This document shows, piece after piece, positions 45,451 through 56,260 of a stretch of DNA of 64,000 nt. The DNA is from Humulus lupulus (taxonomy: Eukaryota; Streptophyta; Magnoliopsida; Rosales; Cannabaceae): assembly GCF_963169125.1 (NCBI RefSeq), contig NC_084796.1, positions 213,035,948 to 213,099,947 on the forward strand, written 5' to 3'. The notes beneath the pieces are model-generated. The model made no database searches, had not been told where the DNA came from, and was given only the letters and a program-made list of their open reading frames with translations. A program made the translations under genes and the position numbers. The first letter of the stretch is position 1. Every line of letters begins with the position of its first letter.

Positions 45451-46461
45451 CGACATTCGCCCAGGTGATGCCTTCTACACCTCGGGCACTCTGGATAGGT
45501 CCGCCATGCCTCGCCGCCACTCTGACGGCACCCTGACCACCCCGACCCCTCCTATCAGGACCAGCAGCAGTCGAAGTGTCAGGAGTCTTTCTCTTAAAGT
45601 CACTGGGGCCTCCGCCCCTACCTGTCCCCGAATAAGGAGGCATCACTCTGTGGCCTTCGCGCCTCACCGCACTTTCCCTCCAAATCTTGTTCTCCGCTTC
45701 CTCAGCGGTAAGAGCCTTCTCAATGGCCTGGGCATAAGTTGTTCCTCCAAGTACCTTTGTAATTCTAACATCCCGGGCTATCATAGCATTAAGCCCCCTG
45801 ATAAATCTATCTTGCCTAGCAGCATCAGTAGGCACAAGATCTGGTGCAAACTTCGCAAGTCTGTCAAATTTTAGGGCATACTCTGTAACAGTCATATTGC
45901 CCTGCACCAAACCCACAAACTCATAGCTTTTGCTGCCCTGACGGCAACATTATAATATTTCTGGCTAAACAAGTCCCTGAAGCCTTCCCAACTCAGAGTA
46001 GTGACATCCCTGGTCTGTGAAGCCACTTCCCACCAGATACGGGCATCCTCTCTCAACATATACGTGGCACAGGCCACTCTATCATGCCCCTCTATCCTCA
46101 TAAAATCCAGGATAATAGTAATCATAGTCAGCCATTGCTCGGCCTTCAGTGGATCAGGTTCCCCTTCAAAGGTTGGAGGTTGTTGCTTCCTGAACCGCTC
46201 ATATAACGGCTCCCACCTGTTCCCAACCTCCCCATAATGTATAGCTGGTACCACTACAGGTGGTACAATAGGGGCAGCACTCCCTGATGAAGCCTACTGT
46301 CGCAGTAGGCGAATCTGTTCATCCTAGCTCTGTAATTGAGCCTGCATATCTGTCATGAGTTGCTGCCAGTTCTCAGGGACTGGCGGAGGATTCGGGCCCT
46401 GGTCATCATCCCCGGTCTTAGACCTAGTGCCGGCTAGTCGCGTAGATTTTCTTGGACGCAT
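45389..46461 (-). pseudogene. gypsy C gag
   Basis: The likely start is the ATG at 46461 (MRPRKSTRLAGTRSKTG). Two TAG stops follow where Gln codons are likely (46326-46324 and about 46296). Then comes the Retrotrans_gag domain with PLKAEQWLTMI, ARIWWEVASQ and FRDLFSQKYY. A frameshift near 45916 separates it from the GNMTVTEYALKFDRLAKFAP segment, and another lies in the basic, Gly-rich C-terminus before the zinc knuckle. Confidence 0.85.
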
Positions 46462-46927
46462 AGCTATCCAAGTCAATATGCAATCAATGACTCGGCAGTC
46501 AGACCACGATGACAGGGTAAAAACTTCTCCAAAACCCATCAAAGGAACAAAACCAATCAGAAACATTCAAAATATAGGCATCCATCCACATGCACCGGCT
46601 GCTAATAAGCATGCCCCAACATTACCACACCACAGCTAAGATAAGTGCATTCACCAATACACAATATACAGTTAATCATTCAAATATTCATTTACATGCA
46701 CAGCGATGCTGATAAGCACACCTTAATATTTTCACACAACAGTCAGGGGCCAGACCCTATCATTATCTTATGCTTCCTATTAATCCAATAAATAACAACA
46801 TTCATAACTCATTTCAGGCATATAAGCATATAAGCATCTATACACATTACCAAACCCTGAATCGAGCTTGTCTCTAGCAGCGAATGTACATGTCCAGCCG
46901 GTCTTCAGGAACCCTTAAACCTAGGAC

Positions 46928-46939
46928 GCTCTGATACCA
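46928..46939 (-). other. Primer binding site of gypsy C
   Basis: On the minus strand it reads TGGTATCAGAGC, a perfect initiator-Met tRNA primer site, three bases from the LTR end. It fixes the element orientation. Confidence 0.9.
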
Positions 46940-46942
46940 AGT

Positions 46943-49085
46943 TGTAACGCCCTGGATAGCCAAGACCGCTACACTGTGTACTTATAAAGGTGCAAGACTT
47001 GCTAATCAAGTCATTAATTTAAAAACGTGTCACTAAACATGAATGAGCTAGGGTTAAAAAGGTTTTGGTCTCAAAAGTTTCACTTTATATAATTAAACAG
47101 CTTTATACATGGGATTGCAAAAAGAAACAGAGTTTTAAAGTTGGTTTACAAAATCTCCAAAATACAGACAACCATCAGCCATACTAAGGCAAAATAGACA
47201 TTTCTGGTTCTCACGTCCCTACCTAATCCCCAACCGTGGCGGCTGAGCAGCTGGTCATGTACATTCAGCTCACAGAGCTCTCCAAGTCAGGGCTGATCAA
47301 GCTTGTCCTTGCCTTTACCTGCACCACGTAGCACCCGTGAGCCAAGGCCCAGCAAGAAAACATAACATGCAACACAAACTACAATAACAGATAATCAACT
47401 CTTTAAGCATGTTCAAACACTTAATACTCCACATTAACCACTCATCACTTATACATAATCAATAACACAACTAATCACAATTAACAATTAGGTCACATAA
47501 CAGTCAGGGCCGACAACTTAGGCCGCACCCTCTGTTTACTCCACTGGCTCCGGCCCGCTTAAACCGAGCTCAGTGCATAATAAGCTGTCCTCGACTACCA
47601 GTGGCCAAGCCACGCCCTGCGCACTAGTGAAACCCTTGGCACTCTTAGGCCGTTGGTTCACTTTTTACATGGCATAATACCTTCCTTTCAAGCATACATA
47701 ACAGGGAACCCTTAGTCCCATTACAAATATACAATCGGGTGCAGTTTTCTTACCTTTAGTTTCTGCGTTCACTGACTACAGGCGACGCTCCTCGAGCACA
47801 ATCCATTCCCGAGCCCTAGCTTTAACACCTAGTCACAACCAAGGTATTGGATTCCATTAATATTCAAATAAAGGTTTCCGGGTACAATACTAGCTTCCGA
47901 GACATCGAATTCCATCAAGCACGGTGGTGAAATCAATCCCGAGCACCTTAGGCTAGATTCCCGCGCTTAAAATCCCCAAATGTTCAAGAATGCACCTAAG
48001 GGTTGCGGCCCTTGAAACCTAGCTGCGACCCACCCCTAAAACAGAGCCCAAGGCCCCTAGCAAGCAGACACGCGCCACGGCCCTGCCCAAGGGCGCTGCG
48101 ACACTCTCCCCTTGTCGAGCCTCCGTGGCTCGCTTGCTTCGTAGGGCCGCAGCGCTCTAGAACAGAGCCGCGGCCCTCCCCTTCATGCCCAGAAAATCCA
48201 CCATTTCTAGCATCCTAACCCCATCCAAAACCATTCCAAAGCACCCTAACTCAAAACCCATTACTCCCAAAACTTTTATCATGACTCTAACAACATAATC
48301 CAACAAAAATTCAGCCTAAAAACCTACTACAACTCCATTTTGATTCTCTGAAACCCAGCAACTCAAAACACAAAAACCAGTAATGCAAAACTCAAATTTA
48401 AACCTCTAAATTATGAGTTGAAGGTTACCTCTTTTTCTGAACCACTTCCTTGACAATCTTTGAGCTAAAACCCAAGCACTTGTCTTCAATTCAGCCCTTA
48501 AACATCAAAATCATAATCACCTTAATATTCAGCCAAAAAACTTAGAGAGTTCTAACACCCAAAAATACAATTCAACTCTTATCTTTATCTTGATTGAGTG
48601 ACCCTTAGTCTGAACTAAGCTAAGCCTTCATGAATTCAGCTCGAACACAAAGTTTTCCCCAGCTGATTCCCTTAGGTTTTCTGTAGTTTCTTGGGAGAGA
48701 AAAGAGAAGAGAAGAGGAGAGGAGAGAGAGCATGGGTTGGTTTATGTTTTATTCCTCTGTTTTTCATTAACTTAGTCTAATCCAAGCCAGTTAAGTCAAT
48801 CCCGAGGCTCGGGGTACCGGAAACGTCCCCGGGGGCAAAACGATAAATTTCCCCAATATTCCCGCCTAAGCTTTCTATCCTCAAATATATCTCCATATAT
48901 TTATTTCCATAACCCGATAGTCTAAATAACTACCCGATACATAAAATACCACATTTACATTCATATAATCATACAAGCATATAATCATGCATTTAAATCA
49001 ATAAATTCACTCATAAAGCCCATTATGCCTTCCCGACACACTAATCAGGGCCCTTAAGCCATATTAGTGATTTTGAGTCATTACA
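46943..49085 (-). repeat. 5' LTR of gypsy C
   Basis: It is 2143 bp. On the minus strand it begins TGTAATGACTC (49085) and ends GGGCGTTACA (46943). The same family begins in plus orientation at 63199, sharing GGCTTAAGGGCC and TGATTAGTGTG near the start. Confidence 0.9.
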
Positions 49086-49090
49086 ATTTT

Positions 49091-49204
49091 ATTTATCTAG
49101 GAGGTGTAATTTCACTCTCGATCCATTTAATCATTTTAAAGATATATCTTTATTCTTTGAACTATCAAGATTTTTCTTCATACTATGTATGTGTTTCTTG
49201 ATTG
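49091..49204. other. Short remnant between nested elements
   Basis: The first 30 bp look like the end of the copia LTR that starts at 40271. The remaining 85 bp are AT-rich and unassigned, and end at the target duplication GATTG of the next LTR. Confidence 0.45.
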
Positions 49205-49379
49205 TGTTGGGATTTGTGCCCTTAAAGTATATTTATGTATGAACGATTTTCTATATGAACGATTACTGTTAATTAAATAAAGTTAATATTTTGCACTCAT
49301 ATATATATATGTAGAGAGAGAGAGAGACTAAAAGATCAATGCTCAGTGATAAAAATTCTTAATTACATCAGTCAAAATA

Positions 49380-49640
49380 CAAGGTGAGATACATTCTGCC
49401 AAGTAAACTCCTTATCAATCGTAAATGCAAACTTAGCTAGTCCATGAGCAACATTGTTACAACAATGTAAGACATGCACTAGAGTTGCACCTGGAATGAG
49501 AGATAATGAGTTTCAAAATTCTCTCAATATAAAAACTTACTGAGAAGAATATACATACAATAATATGTCTTCAAGAAGCACAACTAAAGCATAATCTTCA
49601 ATACTTAAATCACCACCATCCAATTTGTACATTAGGCAGC
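49380..49640 (-). pseudogene. LINE-type RNase H C-terminus
   Basis: On the minus strand a TTCCAG acceptor-like site precedes a frame with LVHVLHCCNNVAHGLAKFAF then DKEFTWQNVSH and a stop. The NNVAHGLAK pattern is the C-terminal helix region of plant LINE or LINE-derived RNase H domains. Upstream catalytic parts are absent or unreadable. Confidence 0.6.
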
Positions 49641-49756
49641 CCTAGCAAAGATGGATGTGAAAACATCTCAAAATAAATAAAAATAGAATACATATTAATA
49701 AAATAAAGTAAATTGATCACGAATTAAAAAAAACTGAAATACTACCAAGAAAAAAA

Positions 49757-51667
49757 TCTATATATATATATATAAATGAGAGCACCAAGGAGATAATGTG
49801 ACACTCTAAAAACTTTTCAAACCACTTTATCTATTTTATCATTTAATCTAATTTTTTTTATTGATTTTATAGATTATAATAATATATATATATATAATGG
49901 AGAGCACAAATGAGATGATGTGACACTTTAAAAACTCTTCAAACCACTCAATCTATTTTCTTCTTTAATTTAATTTTTTTATTCATTTCATAGATTATAA
50001 TAATAATAATAAATGCAATTTTTTAAATTCAAATGAGATATTTATAAGATATTTTTATTTAAATATAGATAAATATTTCTCTGTAAATCTATATATATAT
50101 TCTAAACATTCTCTATTAATCTCATATTTTCCTCAACTCTAATTTTTTTTTCTCTTATTCTCTCTAAATTCTTTCAATTGCAATTTTTAATGAATTCCAA
50201 TTCATATCTCCAAATTTGATTCATTTACATGTTAATGATAACACAATTCTCTCATGTATTATTCTATTATTAATGTTTGTTAATCTTTAAACTTTGAGTG
50301 TTTATTTAATTATTAATGTTTGTTAATCTTTAAAGATTTTATTTTAAATTATTGATCTTGATATTCTAACATCTTCATCTTATTTTTCTATCATGTTTTA
50401 GATGTTATCAGATGTTGACGTTGTGTGGGTGATATTGAGATTGTTAGAGGTGGTTGGGGAAAAAGAGACATCAAAGTTTTAACAAATTAGTAAGTATAAG
50501 TTAATTTATAAATCTTTGAATAAATTATGTAGCATCATTAATTGAAAGATTTTCCACCATCTCTAATGGTATGGAAGCTATTGCGAGTTCTAATATATTT
50601 ATATTTTATTTAATTACTATTATTATTTAAAATAAATAAAAAATAATAAAATTGATATAACCATCTTATTTTTATCGGATTATTTGTGGTTAATTAATAT
50701 ATGTATACGTATTGTAATATCTTTCAGTAGCAATAGTATATAATAACTTATCACATCTTGGATACTGTCATTGCCTTGACAATAATGTGAAAAGTCAATT
50801 GAAGCAATTTTATTTGGCAAATACATAAATAATACCTATAAATTCCGTCGTCAAATATATTTTAAATGACAATGTCGAAATTGGAAAATGTCACACATTT
50901 TTTTTTTAAATAAAAGAAGAATTCAAGTCAAAATCTCAAATCTATTTCTAATTTTTCTACATTTTTTTTTATTTTATTTATGATTATTATTAAATAAGTA
51001 AAAAAGTATCTAAAATATCAATAATGGCAATGCCTCTTCTGTAATTTTTTAATATTTATTAATAACTAATTTTGTAATAATTATTATAATAAATCAACCA
51101 TATATAAAATTACATTTATCTTGAAGATTTTCCAATTCATGATAATCTTTTTATTGTTTCTTATTTCAAATTCAAAATTTAAAATATCTTAATTTATTTA
51201 TAAAAACTAGTTTTTTAATAATTATAATAATAAATAATCATATATAATTGACATTTATTTCAAAAAATTTCATATGTATTGATCTTTTTATTGTTTTGAC
51301 ATTTCAAATTTAAAATAAAAATATTTTTGTTTATATTTAAATAAAATATTTAGAAATAACTAATTTTTTAATAATTATAATAATAAACTAATCATATATA
51401 AATTGACATTTATCTTCAAGATTTATTGTTTTGATATTTCAATTTAAAACTAAAATATCTTAACAATTAAAAAAATCAACATGTATACATGTGATATTAA
51501 TTTGATTAAGAACATTATTAATTAAATAAATAAAAATATTTATTTAAAAAAATGAATGATTGTACAAAATGTTATGATTTATAAATTTTCTACCCTAAAA
51601 ATATTAAAATCTTAAAAAATTTATATAAAAACAAAAAAACAACGCAAAGCGTATAAAATAATACTAA
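49757..51667. mobile_element. Non-autonomous Helitron
   Basis: The left end is A|TCTATATATATATAT, followed by AATGAGAGCACCAAGGAGATAATGTGACA, the style of plant Helitron 5' ends. The right end has a small hairpin ACGCAAAGCGT (51642-51652), then 11 bases, then CTAA|T (51664-51668), matching the CTRR-T rule. It therefore sits between A and T without a target duplication. It is about 1.9 kb, AT-rich, with no Rep/helicase coding. The first 120 bp are nearly duplicated at about 49885-50010. Confidence 0.7.
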
Positions 51668-53569
51668 TATTAAATAAAAACACACGTACAACAAGTAGTT
51701 TGAATTTTATTTTTGGCACTTTAATTATTCAGAATTTCTCGAAAACCTGCAGAAGACTCGCTAAATAATGAACATTATCATGAAAAAAAATACAGTCAAT
51801 ACGCTTTTATGTATCCATATAAGAAGCATGTTGTACGAGTAGGGAGAAAAGTAATCTTTACACACTATCTCCAAAAAAATATTTTAATCATTACAAAAAA
51901 TTGCACAAAATACGGCTATATTTTCTAGTTATATATATAATAAAGTAAAATACACATTAAATAAAAGATAGAAATAAACTTATATGTGAGGAAGCCTTCA
52001 CATTAAATTGTATATTTTCTAGAATTGTATTAATAACCTCTTAACGAAAATATGAATAACTAGCTAGTTGATAAACAAATAACTTAAAATAATAATGGAT
52101 CAATGAACGAACAAAGAAATTTGACGTATAGTCAAAACCATAGAATATTGACATGCAATCTGTCAACGTGAAGATATTCCTCCAATGTAGAGGTAATGTA
52201 ATAGCATATGATATATACACAGCTACTTAGATCAAGAAAACACCTAAAGAAATAGTAAACAATGTAAGTTTTTCTCCAAAAAAACAAACAAAATAAATCT
52301 CACATCATCCTATTCGTTTAAAATAAAATAAAAAAATCACATCATACTATAAACAAAAAATGGTGCTAAAAGAAAACAATGACACTTGATCTGTAAAAAA
52401 AAAAAACTAGAATCACCATAAACACAAATTACCATGAACTAAATCCATAAGACTTTCAATAGCTTAATATGAGTGGCAATTAATTAAATATTGTACGGAA
52501 CAAAACTGATATAAAAAAAAAACTACATATAATAGGAAATCTGAGAATGTGAACAAAACTATAATTAATTAGTTTGAAATTTAAATAAAAAATATTAGAA
52601 ATATTTATAAACTAAACGCCACTTCTGAATAAAATAAAGAATTAACTTAAGAAAATAAAAGTCCTTTGGCAGAACAGAACAATTTACAATCATAATAAAC
52701 TTTACATAATATATTTATTAATAATGGAAAATGATAATACTCAATAACTAATTTATAACAGCTATCCCAAAATTGAAATCACAATGCAATAGGGTATTTT
52801 GAAAAAACAGTTGCAAAATCAGCTAATTTTTATTTAAAAAATTAAATAAATAATAATAATATTGAAGAGATATATGAAAGACAAAACAGAAAATCTATAA
52901 AACTATAAAAAAAGAAATGGTACAAACCTATTCATTGTGAAAAAAAGAAAAAAATGCAGAAAAGATGGTGTGAGTAACCGAGAGTAGTCAAAGATGCTTT
53001 CTTGGGTGTGTAAAGGTGCATCGAAGGTCACAAAATTTATTTAAAATTATATACGAAATTAAAGTATGTAAAATTTGCATTGTTATAAATAGTAACATAT
53101 AACAAGTTGATAATAGAATGAAAGGAAACAATATGAAATATTTTATATCATATGATACATATAATGTAAATTAATAAAAAACAATGGCAGATAGAAACAT
53201 CTTTAGATAACCCCACATAACTAGTATTGATAAAAGAGAGAAACAAGTATCAATATATATACAAAAGAAACAAAATTCAATGCCCTACACTAAAATTAAA
53301 TGCTCTAACCAGTTATGTTTGAATTAAAAAATCAGTCTAACGTTACCATAGAGGTTAACATCCAATCCCCAAAACCAACCTTTAATATAGATACCATAGA
53401 GGTTATGGAGAGTAGAAAAAAACACATTGATCGAAATTAAAACAAAAACTCATATAAGACGTATTGAATCAATTCAAAACAAAGAATCCAAACAAAAAAC
53501 TGAGATCAACATACCCAAATCAGGCATTCTGAAAAAATCCAAATCATACATGAACCAAGGAAAAAAAAG
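51668..53569. other. AT-rich gene-free stretch
   Basis: I recognise nothing coding here. The short Lys-rich open frame at 53427-53612 is compositional. Two tracts of CATAGAGGTTA (53347 and 53394) form a short direct repeat. Confidence 0.6.
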
Positions 53570-54119
53570 TAGGGGTGTGCAGAATATATTAAATCCAATT
53601 ACAACCGATTGATCTAATTACAACTGACTACCAAAAATTTGATATCCAATTACTATTGTATTGGACCGGATGTAATTTTTAAAAATCCAAATTTGATCAA
53701 TTGGTTGTTAGATGGGGGTCCAACATCCAATAAAAACTGACTGAACCGATCCAATAATTATCAAATTACATATATACTTCTAATTCAAATGAATTTGTAT
53801 TGTATGCTTCTAAATTATTTGAAATAAATAGTGTTTTCATTTGGATGAGTAATTTGTGTGTTTTATAATGAAATATACATGAAAATTAGATTTAAAAAGT
53901 CTCTAAATGATTAGATGGATCCGATCTGATCCAATAAATAACTAGGGGATGCATCCAATGGATGGAACTGGTCCAATCCAATTATCCAATTGATCGAATC
54001 GGACCGGTTGAATCAATTCAATTTGATTGGATCGGTTGTAAAAATCCAACATCAAATGAATATTTGGATTGGATCGGGTGAGCTTAAATCCATTGGATGT
54101 GATCCAATGAACACCTCTA
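53570..54119. mobile_element. hAT-like MITE
   Basis: The ends TAGGGGTGTGCA and TGAACACCTCTA are inverted, the usual hAT-type terminal form. The interior is rich in ATCCAAT/ATTGGAT and GGATCGG words in both orientations and can fold over most of its length. The flanks are A-rich (AAAAAAAG and AAAAGAAA), consistent with an 8-bp duplication but not decisive. There is no coding capacity. Confidence 0.6.
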
Positions 54120-54472
54120 AAAAGAAAATAGACAAAACCTAACCATCCCAAAAATGAGATCCGAGGGTGTGGATGAAACGCAAGAATTTCTTAGAAAGAG
54201 GAAATGTTGGGATCTTGGATCTGCAAAGGATGGGAAACAAACTATTGGGTTATGAAGTTAAAGATGAGAGGAGCATGATGCGGTGGTGGCCGGAAAACTA
54301 CTCAGAAACATTCAGACCACCACAACTTTGACCGACTAGTCAAGGAGGCCGGTGATGCATGAGGATCGGAAACTCGAGGGGTGGAAGAAATTGACAGAAA
54401 GTCATCCCCAATAAGTAAACACATTTTGGTGGACTCTTGTGCTCTAGTTTGCTATGTTCTCTGATAACACAA
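54120..54472. other. Short unassigned segment
   Basis: Moderate GC and no clear reading frame. On the minus strand it resembles a transcript leader (T/C-rich with CCACCACCGC), but I cannot assign it. Confidence 0.35.
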
Positions 54473-56260
54473 TTAATCATTTTTGCACCCATATTTGTAT
54501 TTAATTATACATGTCATTTATTATGAAGATCCAATATTATTGGTGTGGTCTTGAATTAAGTATATGTATGTTGATATATATACAAGAAGATTTAATTTAA
54601 GATAATAATATAAAAATTGTCCGTAATTGCTAAATAAAGTGTGAGCTTTATTTAAGAAAGATTATGAGTAAGATCTATCTTCTATTTAAGGCATAACAGT
54701 TTATTCGGGCCGTTACGTGTAGCGATACAAAGAGATAAATGTACCGTATACAATATAGATTGTATAGGGATAGGACACGATAAAAGAAAGAACTTCTGAT
54801 AATCTCTGTTAAAATATAGAAGTTTAACATTCATCAATCGATGATCATGTGAGACTTGACCTCAATCCTTAAGTGAGTAATGGACTCATGTTTGTGTTTT
54901 TATGACTTTTGACTTATCGGGTAAGGTTCAATATTCCTACGACTAAATTCTTGATATCTTGAAGTCAAAGAATTGCAAGTGGTTGGGAACATACTTCACA
55001 GATATAGAATTGCTCCCTACTTAAATGAAAATATATTAGTTGTTCATTTTAGTGTTGATTTGAGACTTCAACATAGAGTGCTCAATTTATGTTAGAGAAT
55101 ATAAGTTTCATTATGTAATTAAATTTATAGAATAATGTTCATTACAAAATCAATGAAACTAATTGATACAAACATAATTAGAGAGGTTAACAGACATTAA
55201 GTCCTAGCTCTAATTTTGAACAACTAGCGGAGGGTCATAACTCATGCAATGACTAAATCAATGGACGACTTTATAGTTAGAGCTTCTAATAATATAAAAT
55301 TGTAGCTTTGAGAGTTCAACTATGAATTTCTAGTGGAATAATTCATAGTTAATAAATTAATTAATAGAACTAAGTGTTAGTGAAAGTAATTAAATTATTA
55401 GAGCTCAGAACTATGTGTCCATACTGTACTAGCTTGATAACGCAAAGGTGTGATTTTGGTATTATAAGGAAATAATTAAAAATAATAAAGTATTATTTTT
55501 AATCTCACAAATTAATATTATTTGTGAACTAATATGTAAAATATTATTTACGAAATAATTTGCAAATAAAATTATTTTAATAATTTTGTGAAATTAATTT
55601 TTGTTAAAAATTAATGCAATTTTGTCGTATAATTGTATACTACATAAAATAATATAATAAAAGTTGAAACAAATAATATTTTATAGAGATAAAATACCAC
55701 AAATTCCATAACCTTGCAGTTGGTGCCAACCACAATCCATTCTCCAAATGGATTGTGGTCCACGCATAGGCCCAATGAGATTAGAGCTAGGTTTTCTTTT
55801 GACTGTTCAATAATTAGAACATAACATCAAGAGAGAAGAACAGAAGATGCGATTTCATGTTATTTTTCAAGATAGAAAAACAGAGAACTTTGTTCTCTAT
55901 GTTGTGAGAAGAACACTTTCTCATGTGTTGAGATTCAAAAGTGTATTCTTGTGTATCCTACCAAATAGCATAGACATCCACCTGTCTTTTACTCTTCGTG
56001 CAAGCCATAGTATGAAAAATGTTTGGTTAGGAGGCTAAGATGCTATTTGATCTACACGTAATCTATATCTAGAAAATTTATTTATAATTTTCTATTTTAT
56101 TCAAATTCATGTCGCATGAGAAAGATCTCAAACTAGTTATGATTCTTAGAGTGATTTTTTCTTATGCTTTAATAATTGTTATTATCACAATCAAAGATTA
56201 TCTCATGCTTCTGCTGCATTATCAATCACATGATCAAAAACCAACAGATTAGTCTCCAGG

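Larger units (their letters stand above)
41080..49085 (-). mobile_element. Ty3-gypsy element C, internally deleted and decayed
   Basis: Read on the minus strand: 5' LTR (49085-46943), tRNA-Met primer site, gag, protease, RT, RNase H, start of integrase, then a truncated 3' LTR (about 42888-41080). The RT-before-integrase order marks it as Ty3-gypsy. The flanks ATTTC (41075-41079) and ATTTT (49086-49090) are the target duplication with one change. Integrase core, any chromodomain, the polypurine tract and the U3 start of the 3' LTR have been lost in one deletion. Several Trp/Gln-to-stop changes and frameshifts inactivate the rest. Confidence 0.88.
49301..54472. mobile_element. Composite insertion in LTR D
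   Basis: The flanks TTAATATTTTGCACTCATAT (49281-49300) and TTAATCATTTTTGCACCCAT (from 54473) look like a long, eroded direct duplication such as LINEs make. The left end carries an RNase H C-terminus on the minus strand, as a minus-oriented LINE would. Most of the interior is AT-rich, with a Helitron and an MITE. Confidence 0.4.
49205..56246 (+). repeat. Copia-type LTR D (probably solo), split by a 5.2-kb block
   Basis: It starts TGTTGGGATTTGTGCCC and ends AAAAACCAACA. The flanks GATTG (49200-49204) and GATTA (56247-56251) match at four of five bases. LTR sequence (49205-49300) stops at TTTTGCACTCATAT and resumes at 54478 with TTTTTGCACCCATAT. No internal retrotransposon domains lie between, so it is best read as a solo LTR with an insertion. 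The family differs from copia A and B. Confidence 0.6.
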
